From: Cognatiyoonia sp965661665
GTDB lineage: Bacteria > Pseudomonadota > Alphaproteobacteria > Rhodobacterales > Rhodobacteraceae
DNA length: 64,000 nucleotides
Direction: 5' to 3'
NCBI RefSeq assembly: GCF_965661665.1
Contig: NZ_CBFIEO010000015.1
Location: 1 to 64,000 of the forward strand
The position numbers were made by a program, and so were the translations under genes. Below are positions 27,221 to 34,984 of the stretch, piece after piece (the stretch's first letter is position 1; each line of letters starts with the position of its first letter). Below the pieces are notes generated by a model that made no database searches, was not told the DNA's origin, and saw only the letters and a list, made by a program, of their open reading frames with translations.

Positions 27221-27280
27221 GTGTACATACGCTGTGTGTACAGCCTGTGTACGCAATACGCGGCCTTTTTTGAGGGCCGC
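27221..27280. other. GTGTAC repeats and a hairpin upstream of gyrA
   Basis: GTGTAC occurs at 27221, 27236 and 27247, with the middle copy inside a GCTGT-GTGT-ACAGC inverted repeat. A separate stem GCGGCC/GGCCGC at 27260-27280 has a T-rich loop but no T-tract after it, so it is not an ordinary terminator. These may be control elements for gyrA, whose expression responds to supercoiling in many bacteria. Confidence 0.3.
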
Positions 27281-27364
27281 CATTGCCCCCATATGCGGGG
27301 TCTGATATAAATTTTGCAACGAAATATGGGCCGGAGCAGCGGCCAAACATCCGGGGCGATTTGC

Positions 27365-30112
27365 GTGATCGACACACCAGAAACACCTGAAAATGAAAAT
27401 GAAAATCCAACCGAACGCTCCGCGTACGACGGTCCGACGGTTTCCATCCTCGATGAAATGAAAACGTCCTACCTCGATTACGCGATGAGCGTGATCGTTT
27501 CACGGGCGATTCCCGACCTTCGCGACGGCCTAAAACCCGTCCACCGCCGCATCATTTATTCGATGTACGAAAAGGGCATCACGCACGACAAAACCTACCG
27601 CAAATCTGCGAAATCCGTGGGCGATGTGATGGGCTCCTATCACCCACACGGCGATAGCGCAATTTACGAATCCCTAGTCCGTATGGCACAGGATTTCGCC
27701 ATGTCCCTGCCGCTGATCGATGGTCAGGGCAACTTCGGCTCCATGGACGGCGATAACGCCGCTGCGATGCGCTACACCGAAAGCCGACTTGAGAAGGTTG
27801 CGGTCCATATGACCGATGATCTTGGCAAGGCAACCGTTGATTTTGTTGACAACTATGACGGGAAAGAGCGTGAGCCGACGGTTCTGCCCTCAAAATTCCC
27901 CAACATGCTGGTCAACGGCGCGGGCGGCATAGCGGTGGGTATGGCCACGAACATCCCGCCCCACAATTTGGGCGAAGTTATCGACGCCACGCTGGCGCTG
28001 ACCGACAATCCCGATCTTACCAGCGAAGAACTGATCGAATACGTGCCTGGCCCCGATTTTCCGACCGGCGGCATCATGCTGGGTCGCTCTGGCGCTCGGA
28101 AGGCTTATCTCGAAGGGCGCGGCAGCGTTATCATGCGCGCCAAAACGGAGGTCGAAGAACTTCGTAAGGATCGCTATGCCATCGTCATAACCGAGGTGCC
28201 TTACCAGGTGAACAAAGCGACTATGATCGACCGCATCGCAGAAGCCGCACGTGACAAACGGATCGAAGGCATTGCCCACGTCCAAGACGAGTCCGACCGC
28301 AACGGCGTGCGCGTGGTCATCGAGTTAAAGCGCGATGCAACGGCAGAGGTGGTCCTGAACCAGCTGTTCCGCTTTACGCCGATGCAGACGTCCTTTGGCT
28401 GCAATATGCTGGCTCTGAACGGCGGTCGACCTGAACAGCTGACTTTGCGCAAGTTCCTGACCTACTTCCTCGACTTCCGCGAAGACATTGTCGCCCGCCG
28501 GACAGCCTATGAACTGCGTAAAGCGCGGGAGCGGAGCCATATTCTCTGTGGTTTGGCCGTGGCTGTCACCAACATCGACGAGGTGGTCAACACGATCCGC
28601 AGCTCTGCCGATGCAGCGGAGGCGCGTGAGAAGCTGATGACACGCCGTTGGCCCGCGGAATCGATCATCGAATATATCCAACTGATCGATGACCCGACCC
28701 ATACTGCCAACGATGACGGCACCTACAACCTGTCTGAAACGCAAGCCCGCGCCATTCTCGAGTTGCGCTTGCAGCGCCTGACCCAGATTGGCGTCAAGGA
28801 GGTCACCGACGAACTTCAAGATCTCGCCGCGAAGATCCGTGAATACTTGGAAATTCTTGGGTCACGGGACCGCATCATGCAAATCATCCGTGATGAGCTG
28901 AACGAGATCAAAGATCAATTCGCCGTCCAGCGTCGAACAGAGATTGTCGACTGGTCCGGCGACATGGAAGACGAAGACCTGATCGAGAAAGAGGATATGG
29001 TCGTCACCGTCACCTCCGGCGGCTACATCAAACGCACCGCGCTTGCAGATTTCCGTGCGCAGCGGCGCGGCGGTAAAGGTCTCTCCTCGATGGCCACGAA
29101 GGAAGAGGATGTCGTGACGACCCTCTTCGTGGCCAACACACACACGCAGCTCTTGTTCTTCACCACCGACGGGATGGTCTACAAGCTGAAGACGTGGCGC
29201 CTGCCACAGGGTTCCCGGACGGCCAAAGGCAAGGCCATCGTGAACATCCTGCCAATCCCCTCAGGGGTATCTATCGCGGCCATCATGCCAGTGGACCGGC
29301 CAGAGGATGAATGGGCCGACCTGCAGGTTGTCTTTGCAACTGACGCTGGAACTGTGCGCCGTAACGCTCTGTCCGACTTCACAAATGTCAAATCGAACGG
29401 CAAAATCGCGATGAAGTTTGAGGGCGACAGCGAAGGCTGGTCGATGATCGACGCGCGCATTGCTTCCAATGATGACGACGTGATGCTCACCACCGCCTCC
29501 GGACGCGCGATCCGCTTCCCTGCAACCGATGTGCGGGTCTTTACCAGCCGCTCCTCCACAGGTGTACGCGGCGTCAAACTCTCCGGCGATGACAAGGTCG
29601 TCTCCATGTCAATCATCCGGCACTTCGTCGCCGACCCAGAAGAACGCGCGGCCTACCTCAAGATGCGCCGCGCGATGGCAGGTTTGGGCGACGATGCCGA
29701 GAGCGATGATGACGACGAAGTCATCGCAGGTGCCATCAGCCAAGAACGCTATGCAGAGATGTCAGCCGCTGAGAACCTGATACTTACTATTACGGAACAA
29801 GGATCTGGCAAGCTTTCTTCAAGTCATGACTACCCCGTGCGCGGTCGCGGTGGCATGGGTGTGGCAGCGATGGACAAGGCCATGCGCGGCGGTGCTTTGG
29901 TCAGTTCATTCCCTGTGGAAATGGGGGACCAGATTATGCTCGTCACCTCCACCGGCCAATCGATCCGCGTCCCTGTCGAAGGCATCAGCTTCCGCAGCCG
30001 CAGCGCTGGAGGCGTGAAGGTGTTCGACACCGCCAAGGGTGAAACCGTCGTCAGTGTCGCCTGGATTGCTGAACAGGATGAAGAAGATGGCACAGAAGCG
30101 GGTGAAGAATAG
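27365..30112 (+). CDS. gyrA: DNA gyrase subunit A
   Basis: A 915-residue topoisomerase subunit that cuts and rejoins DNA so that, with GyrB and ATP, negative supercoils are introduced. The breakage domain contains SYLDYAMSVIVSRAIPDLRD near the start, the quinolone-determining segment HPHGDSAIYESLVRM with the drug-sensitive Ser, and the catalytic Tyr in AAMRYTESRL. The C-terminal half carries the beta-pinwheel with QRRGGKGLSSM as GyrA box. The start is taken as GTG 27365 because VIDTPETPENE resembles sister proteins; ATG 27326 is an alternative. An acidic insert (DDAESDDDDEV) lies near residue 780. Confidence 0.95.
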   Translation: MIDTPETPENENENPTERSAYDGPTVSILDEMKTSYLDYAMSVIVSRAIPDLRDGLKPVHRRIIYSMYEKGITHDKTYRKSAKSVGDVMGSYHPHGDSAIYESLVRMAQDFAMSLPLIDGQGNFGSMDGDNAAAMRYTESRLEKVAVHMTDDLGKATVDFVDNYDGKEREPTVLPSKFPNMLVNGAGGIAVGMATNIPPHNLGEVIDATLALTDNPDLTSEELIEYVPGPDFPTGGIMLGRSGARKAYLEGRGSVIMRAKTEVEELRKDRYAIVITEVPYQVNKATMIDRIAEAARDKRIEGIAHVQDESDRNGVRVVIELKRDATAEVVLNQLFRFTPMQTSFGCNMLALNGGRPEQLTLRKFLTYFLDFREDIVARRTAYELRKARERSHILCGLAVAVTNIDEVVNTIRSSADAAEAREKLMTRRWPAESIIEYIQLIDDPTHTANDDGTYNLSETQARAILELRLQRLTQIGVKEVTDELQDLAAKIREYLEILGSRDRIMQIIRDELNEIKDQFAVQRRTEIVDWSGDMEDEDLIEKEDMVVTVTSGGYIKRTALADFRAQRRGGKGLSSMATKEEDVVTTLFVANTHTQLLFFTTDGMVYKLKTWRLPQGSRTAKGKAIVNILPIPSGVSIAAIMPVDRPEDEWADLQVVFATDAGTVRRNALSDFTNVKSNGKIAMKFEGDSEGWSMIDARIASNDDDVMLTTASGRAIRFPATDVRVFTSRSSTGVRGVKLSGDDKVVSMSIIRHFVADPEERAAYLKMRRAMAGLGDDAESDDDDEVIAGAISQERYAEMSAAENLILTITEQGSGKLSSSHDYPVRGRGGMGVAAMDKAMRGGALVSSFPVEMGDQIMLVTSTGQSIRVPVEGISFRSRSAGGVKVFDTAKGETVVSVAWIAEQDEEDGTEAGEE

Positions 30113-30206
30113 CGCTTGCTTTTTCAACACCTTGCCGCCTTCCGCATGGCCGTTTATGCTTGCTCTAATAGGTAAGAAACCTCAGCAAAAATAAATTGCG
30201 GCGAGC

Positions 30207-30874
30207 ATAATTTTATTCAAAAAATATATTGGCGCGGGCCTTTCGTCCGTGCTTTCCACAGCGTTTGGCGCCCAAGAATTTGTGGGCGGCACGCTTGAAC
30301 TTGAATACACCAGCTTCGATGGGGCCGATGTAACATCTACAACGGCGAAGTTGAATTCGCGATCAACCGTCAATTCGGTGTGGAACTAGATTAGAATGGT
30401 GCGTCTAGTGACAGCGAACCGGCGTCCAGCGCCACCCTTCACGGCATCTACCACATGAGCAACACTTCCTCCGTGTGAGCTTTCTATGGTCAAAGCGTTG
30501 GTGGTGATGTTGATTCCTCGTCTTATGGCGCTGAGGGCGGAACGTCACTGGGTACCTTTAGCTTCGGCGCGTATCTTGGCCGGCAAGATATCGGCGCGAC
30601 AGGCGCGGCCACATTCGGTCTCAATGCCGAAGTGCTCATCTATAACGCTTTTGAGCTTTACTAAGATACAGATCTCGCCGTTGTAGACGACGTTTTCGCT
30701 GGTACGAGCGAACTTGGTGTTCAATACAACACGAGCAATGGGCCTGAGTTGTTTGTACATTTGGGATCTTTGTCAGTAAGTTACGGCACCACAACAGCGT
30801 CTGAGAAATACGTTGGCATTGGTGCGCGCATCAATTTTGGCGCCAAGCGCTGCACAACATTCGAAGGTCGCTAA
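30207..30874 (+). pseudogene. Broken outer-membrane beta-barrel protein gene
   Basis: Two frames together give a secreted beta-barrel-like protein: signal peptide FKKYIGAGLSSVLSTAFGAQ, then EFVGGTLELEYTSFDGAD; after a frameshift near 30330, YNGEVEFAINRQFGVELD, GTFSFGAYLGRQDIGATGAA and a final strand KYVGIGARINFGAK. In-frame stops interrupt it at 30392 (TAG), 30476 (TGA) and 30662 (TAA). The natural start also seems lost, with ATA at 30207 where ATG would be expected. Alternating hydrophobic residues and the closing strand suggest a porin-like or general outer-membrane barrel. It is AT-richer than its neighbours. Confidence 0.8.
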
Positions 30875-30914
30875 TCCCCTTTGCAAACCAACGCTCATGT
30901 CCTAAATGCGGGGC

Positions 30915-32270
30915 ATGAGCAAAACACTGAACATCATCGGCGGCGGCATGGCCGGGTCGGAAGCAGCATGGCAGGCAGCGAATGCTGGCGTCAAAGTCAT
31001 TCTTCACGAAATGCGCCCGAAGGTCGAAACCTTCGCCCATCGTACGGGTCATTTGGGGGAGATGGTGTGCTCCAATTCCTTTCGCTCCGACGATCATGAG
31101 CAGAATGCGGTCGGTCTCCTCCATTGGGAAATGTTGCAAGCCGGCGGCCTTATAATGAAGACCGCCTACGCGCACCGCTTGCCTGCGGGTGGCGCACTGG
31201 CGGTGGACCGCGATCCATTTGCGGAAAGCGTCACAGCAGCCCTTACCGCACATCCAAATATTTCTGTTTCTTATGAAGAGATTACAGAGCTTCCCTTAGA
31301 CGAAAATTGGATCATCGCAACCGGCCCGCTGACCTCCGGTGTGTTAGCAGAAGCGATCCAGAAAGAGACCGGCTCCGACGCGCTCGCCTTCTTCGATGCC
31401 ATCGCGCCCATCGTCTATTTCGACAGCGTCAATATGGACGTCGCGTGGATGCAATCGCGCTATGACAAAGGCGAGACGGAGGAAGAGCGGACCGCCTACC
31501 TCAACTGTCCAATGACCAAGGACCAGTATGAGGCGTTCATTGACGCATTGCTGACTGCTGATAAGACAGAGTTCAAAGAAGGCGAAACCGCTGGATATTT
31601 CGACGGTTGCTTGCCGATAGAGGTGATGGCGGGACGTGGCCGTGAGACCCTGCGCTTTGGCCCGATGAAGCCTGTGGGCCTCACCAACGCCCATCAACCT
31701 GAGAATAAACCCTACGCCGTCGTGCAACTGCGCCGCGATAACGCGCTTGGCACTCTTTTCAACATCGTCGGGTTCCAGACCAAGATGAAGTACGGCGCAC
31801 AAAAAGATGTTTTCAAACTGATTCCGGGGCTTGAGGGTGCGGAGTTTGCGCGTCTTGGTGGGATCCATCGCAACACCTTCATCAACTCACCCATGCTCCT
31901 AGATGATCATATGCGCCTCAAAAGCCGCCCAAACATCCGCTTTGCAGGACAGATCACAGGTGTCGAAGGCTACGTTGAAAGTGCTGCTATGGGCTTGCTG
32001 GCTGGGCGAATGGCCGTGGCGGAGATGTCGGGTTCATCATTGGCCCCCGTCCCGCAAACCACCGCAATGGGCGCCCTTTTGCGTCACATCACCGGTGGGG
32101 CTGAGGCGAAGACATTCCAGCCGATGAACGTCAACTTCGGGCTCTTCCCGCCAATCGAGGGCGTCAAAGGAGGGCGCAAAGGCCGCAAGGATCGCTACAA
32201 AGCCTACACAGACCGCGCCAAGGCGGATTGGTCCGACTGGCTGGGTCAAAAGTCACTGGACGCCGCCTAG
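30915..32270 (+). CDS. trmFO: tRNA (uracil-54-C5)-methyltransferase, folate/FAD-dependent
   Basis: A flavoprotein of 451 residues that makes ribothymidine at position 54 of tRNA using methylenetetrahydrofolate. The N-terminal TLNIIGGGMAGSEAAWQAA binds FAD, HEMRPKVETFAHRTGHLGEM follows, and LNCPMTKDQYEAF and GCLPIEVMAGRGRETLRFGP are hallmarks of the family. PMNVNFGLFPP stands near the C-terminus. ATG 30915 is chosen over 30906 because the protein normally opens with the flavin strand. Confidence 0.95.
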   Translation: MSKTLNIIGGGMAGSEAAWQAANAGVKVILHEMRPKVETFAHRTGHLGEMVCSNSFRSDDHEQNAVGLLHWEMLQAGGLIMKTAYAHRLPAGGALAVDRDPFAESVTAALTAHPNISVSYEEITELPLDENWIIATGPLTSGVLAEAIQKETGSDALAFFDAIAPIVYFDSVNMDVAWMQSRYDKGETEEERTAYLNCPMTKDQYEAFIDALLTADKTEFKEGETAGYFDGCLPIEVMAGRGRETLRFGPMKPVGLTNAHQPENKPYAVVQLRRDNALGTLFNIVGFQTKMKYGAQKDVFKLIPGLEGAEFARLGGIHRNTFINSPMLLDDHMRLKSRPNIRFAGQITGVEGYVESAAMGLLAGRMAVAEMSGSSLAPVPQTTAMGALLRHITGGAEAKTFQPMNVNFGLFPPIEGVKGGRKGRKDRYKAYTDRAKADWSDWLGQKSLDAA

Positions 32271-32292
32271 CCTACCCAGTTACGCTTGGCTC

Positions 32293-32907
32293 ATGACCAA
32301 GAAAGACGTGTTGAAACCCCAACTTTGGACCCCGCGCCCCGTTGCCGAAACCATCGCCGTTTACGCCGATTGGGCCGAAACCTACGACGCGGAGGTTGAA
32401 AAGCGCGGCTACCGGACACCGGAACGGCTGTCGAAAGCACTTGCCGACGTTATTGACCTTTCCACCACTGTCTTGGACTTTGGCTGCGGCACTGGGCTGT
32501 CAGGGATAGCTCTAAAAGATGCGGGTTTTCAGACCCTTCACGGTACCGACGTCACGTCGGAAATGTTGGAGAAGGCCACTGCGATCGGACTTTATGAAAA
32601 GACGTGGGTCTCAACACCCGAGGATCCAGCGTTTGGCAAAGGGGCCTACAAAGCTATCGCAGCCATTGGCGTAGTCAGCCTTGGCGCCGCCCCTCCAGAA
32701 ACGCTCGCCATGCTGGTCGGAAAGCTCAACACAGGGAACATCTTGGCGATGTCGTATAATGAGCCAACGTTGCGGGATGTGAGCTATATTAAAGCTTTAG
32801 ACGATGAAGTTGCGTCAGGTCATGTTGAAGTCATCTTTCGCGAAAACGGCCCGCATCTTGAAGATGTCGGCATGACATCCGATGTCATCATTCTACGCCA
32901 CAAGTGA
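32293..32907 (+). CDS. Class I SAM-dependent methyltransferase
   Basis: A 204-residue methyltransferase. VLDFGCGTGLSGIAL near residue 57 is the S-adenosylmethionine motif I, and HGTDVTSEMLEKA near 80 is motif II. The substrate is unknown. The stop is overlapped by the GTG start of gluQRS (GTGA), so the two genes are coupled, which hints at but does not prove a tRNA- or translation-related target. Confidence 0.82.
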   Translation: MTKKDVLKPQLWTPRPVAETIAVYADWAETYDAEVEKRGYRTPERLSKALADVIDLSTTVLDFGCGTGLSGIALKDAGFQTLHGTDVTSEMLEKATAIGLYEKTWVSTPEDPAFGKGAYKAIAAIGVVSLGAAPPETLAMLVGKLNTGNILAMSYNEPTLRDVSYIKALDDEVASGHVEVIFRENGPHLEDVGMTSDVIILRHK

Positions 32908-33725
32908 TCACACGCTTCGCCCCATCGCCTACAGGTCGGTTGCACCTTGGCCATGTGTTTTCGGCCCTGACCGTCTGGCAAACCGCGAAAGAGCTTGGCG
33001 GAGTCGCCCTTTTGCGTGTTGAAGACACCGACAGCAAGCGCAGCCGTGCAGTATTTGAGGATGGTATCTACGAAGACCTCGCATGGCTCGGCCTGACATG
33101 GCCCACGCCCGTGCGTCGTCAGTCCGAACATTGTGCCGACTACGAGGCCGTGCTGTCCGATCTCGCCGACCGTGGCGTACTCTACCCCTGTTCCTGCAGC
33201 CGTCGCGCTATCCAAGCGGTAGGAGCGAAACAAGGCAGCGACGGGTATATCTATCCTGGCACATGCCGCCATCGAACAATGAGCGATGTGACACCCAGCG
33301 ATGTGCTACGACTGAACATCGCCAAAGCGTTTGAAACTCTGCCAGATATCTTGAGCTACGCCGATAACGGCAAAACCGTTCGGTTTGACGTCGCTCACGT
33401 GCTCAAAACGCTTGGCGATCCTGTGCTGAAACGCAAGGAGACGGGTGATCCCGCCTATCATCTGGCTTGCACGCACGATGATGCCTTCCAAGACATCACC
33501 CATGTCGTGCGGGGCAAGGATATCTCCGCCCAGACCCCGCTTCATGTCCTGCTGCAAAACCTCATGGGGTGGCCGACACCCACTTACATCCACCATGACC
33601 TTGTCACAGGTTCAGACGGTAACCGATTGGCCAAAATCACAAATTCACAATCGGTGGCAACATACCACGAGGCTGGATACAGCCCGGACGAGGTCATTCG
33701 GATGGCGGGTTGGCCGCCTCCATAG
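32904..33725 (+). CDS. gluQ: Glutamyl-Q tRNA(Asp) synthetase
   Basis: A truncated glutamyl-tRNA synthetase homologue of 273 residues lacking the anticodon-binding domain; members attach glutamate to the queuosine base of tRNA(Asp). The HIGH-type motif is in RFAPSPTGRLHLGHV at the N-terminus, zinc-binding Cys residues in YPCSCSRR near 93 and PGTCRHR near 118, and the KMSKS position is RLAKI near 234. It starts with GTG overlapping the previous stop. The end overlaps the convergent hisI by 32 bases. Confidence 0.92.
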   Translation: MITRFAPSPTGRLHLGHVFSALTVWQTAKELGGVALLRVEDTDSKRSRAVFEDGIYEDLAWLGLTWPTPVRRQSEHCADYEAVLSDLADRGVLYPCSCSRRAIQAVGAKQGSDGYIYPGTCRHRTMSDVTPSDVLRLNIAKAFETLPDILSYADNGKTVRFDVAHVLKTLGDPVLKRKETGDPAYHLACTHDDAFQDITHVVRGKDISAQTPLHVLLQNLMGWPTPTYIHHDLVTGSDGNRLAKITNSQSVATYHEAGYSPDEVIRMAGWPPP

Positions 33726-34074
33726 GGGACATAATCTCCATCTCTTCGCCATTCTGCACAGCCGTGTAAAAACAACTCCGGCGATTGGTGTGACAGGCTG
33801 GCCCTTCTTGCGTCACTTCGATCAGCAGACAATCCCGATCGCAATCAACCTTGAACTCCACAAGCTGTTGCGTGTGACCGCTTGTGGCGCCTTTGATCCA
33901 AAATTCTTGTCGAGAGCGGGACCAGTATGTAACCTGACCTGTCTCAAGCGTCTGCGCCACCGCTTCGGCCGTCATCCACGCCATCATCAGCACCTCACCC
34001 GACGCCGCATCCTGCGCAATCGCGGGGATCAGACCTGCGTCATTATACCGGAGGGTCGCGGGATCAAATGTCAT
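33694..34074 (-). CDS. hisI: Phosphoribosyl-AMP cyclohydrolase
   Basis: A cytosolic zinc enzyme of 126 residues catalysing step three of histidine synthesis, ring opening of phosphoribosyl-AMP. Catalytic and metal-binding residues are seen in DCDRDCLLI near residue 77 and GPACHTNRRSCFY near 89. MMAWMTAEAV near 30 and TYWSRSRQEFW near 49 also belong to the family. ATG 34074 is chosen since the longer frame adds an unrelated leader. It is a stand-alone hisI without the hisE domain. Confidence 0.93.
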   Translation of the reverse strand: MTFDPATLRYNDAGLIPAIAQDAASGEVLMMAWMTAEAVAQTLETGQVTYWSRSRQEFWIKGATSGHTQQLVEFKVDCDRDCLLIEVTQEGPACHTNRRSCFYTAVQNGEEMEIMSPMEAANPPSE

Positions 34075-34139
34075 GGCACTCTCTTTCCAAGGGCGGTCCT
34101 GCGCCCTATCTACGGTCAAGACGTTGAAAGGGCAAACGG

Positions 34140-34583
34140 ATGTCGGATACCGATGTGATCAAACTCTACTCCCAACGCATTCTGGCGTTGGCGGCAAATA
34201 TGCCCAAGACGGATCGTTTGCCCGCACCAAGTGCCACGGCCAAAAGACGCTCCCCCCTTTGCGGGTCAACAGTCACCGTCGATGTTGCTATGAAAGACGG
34301 TGTGATCGCCGACTACGGCCAAGACGTCAAAGCTTGTGCCTTGGGCCAAGCCGCCGCGGCGGTTGTCGGTGCGCATATCGTGGGGTTGGACCGCGAGAGT
34401 GTTCAACATGGCCGCGATCAACTTTATCGCATGTTGAAAGAAGATGGCCCCGTGCCGTCTGCGCCATTCAGCGACCTAGAGGTGCTACAACCGGCCAAGG
34501 ACTATAAGAACCGCCACGCGTCCATCATGCTCGCCTTCGATGCGACGCTTGACGCGCTATCAGCCATCCAAGACGCTTCATAA
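34140..34583 (+). CDS. NifU/IscU-like iron-sulfur scaffold protein
   Basis: A protein of 147 residues with the NifU N-terminal fold. Candidate cluster-binding Cys residues are in RSPLCGSTVTV near residue 41 and KACALGQAAAAVV near 65; the third canonical Cys is not evident, the corresponding C-terminal stretch being KNRHASIMLAFDA. This pattern is common in alphaproteobacterial homologues whose role in cluster assembly is untested. It ends at a terminator-like hairpin that reads the other way. Confidence 0.78.
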   Translation: MSDTDVIKLYSQRILALAANMPKTDRLPAPSATAKRRSPLCGSTVTVDVAMKDGVIADYGQDVKACALGQAAAAVVGAHIVGLDRESVQHGRDQLYRMLKEDGPVPSAPFSDLEVLQPAKDYKNRHASIMLAFDATLDALSAIQDAS

Positions 34584-34618
34584 AAAAGCCGCCGCGCATC
34601 CGAGGGAGGATGGCGGCG
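34582..34618 (-). terminator. Terminator for the 40-residue membrane protein transcript
   Basis: On the minus strand GCCGCC and GGCGGC arms with an inner CATCC/GGATG stem are followed by six T residues (plus-strand A-run 34582-34587). The only gene this can serve is the small minus-strand gene ending at 34754, leaving a 3' untranslated region of about 140 bases. Confidence 0.65.
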
Positions 34619-34753
34619 GACAGGACAACGATCTTTCGTCTGATGTCCGATCAGGGCAGGCAAAAACCCTGTGGGCAAGGACAGTAAGACAGGCAGGTCA
34701 AAACGACACGTTTCGGGATAAGTGACGTTTGCCAGACAAAAGATCAGGGCAAG

Positions 34754-34876
34754 TTAGACAATCCCGGGCAAGGATAGACCAACAAACAAAATCACCAACA
34801 AAGCCACAGCGCCCATCGCATCCCAAATGATCGTATCACTGGACCGGATCACAACATCTTTGATTTCCTTAGCCAT
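34754..34876 (-). CDS. 40-residue single-span membrane protein
   Basis: A short frame with a good ribosome binding site (AGGAGC before CTTCC and ATG). The product starts MAKEIKDVVIRSSDTIIWDA and then forms one hydrophobic helix (residues about 21-38) rich in Ala, Val and Leu, ending in Val. A polar, charged N-terminal half and one membrane span resemble small inner-membrane regulators. Upstream at 34942-34956 is a GAAC-N7-GAAC word matching the alphaproteobacterial LexA box. Downstream is an intrinsic terminator, so this is a complete monocistronic unit. No homologue is recognised; an SOS-linked role is inference. Confidence 0.6.
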   Translation of the reverse strand: MAKEIKDVVIRSSDTIIWDAMGAVALLVILFVGLSLPGIV

Positions 34877-34941
34877 GGAAGGCTCCTGTGCTCTGTTCGT
34901 TTTGTTGCTACTTTGTTCTCATATTGCGGTACGTCTGTAAA

Positions 34942-34956
34942 GAACCTTTTAAGAAC
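34942..34956. promoter_or_regulatory. Candidate LexA (SOS) box
   Basis: GAAC, seven bases, GAAC matches the LexA operator known in Rhodobacter and relatives (GTTC-N7-GTTC on the other strand). It lies 66 bases before the ATG of the 40-residue membrane protein and about 30 bases downstream of the recG stop. An 8-base word of this kind is expected about twice per 64 kb by chance, so the position in a short intergenic promoter region is the main support. Confidence 0.45.
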
Positions 34957-34984
34957 ATTTGTGAACAAAAGTTCTCATTTTAGC

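Noticed and set aside
27260..27280. Hairpin after ornithine cyclodeaminase as a terminator.
   Set aside because: The T-run is in the loop and no T-tract follows the stem on either strand.
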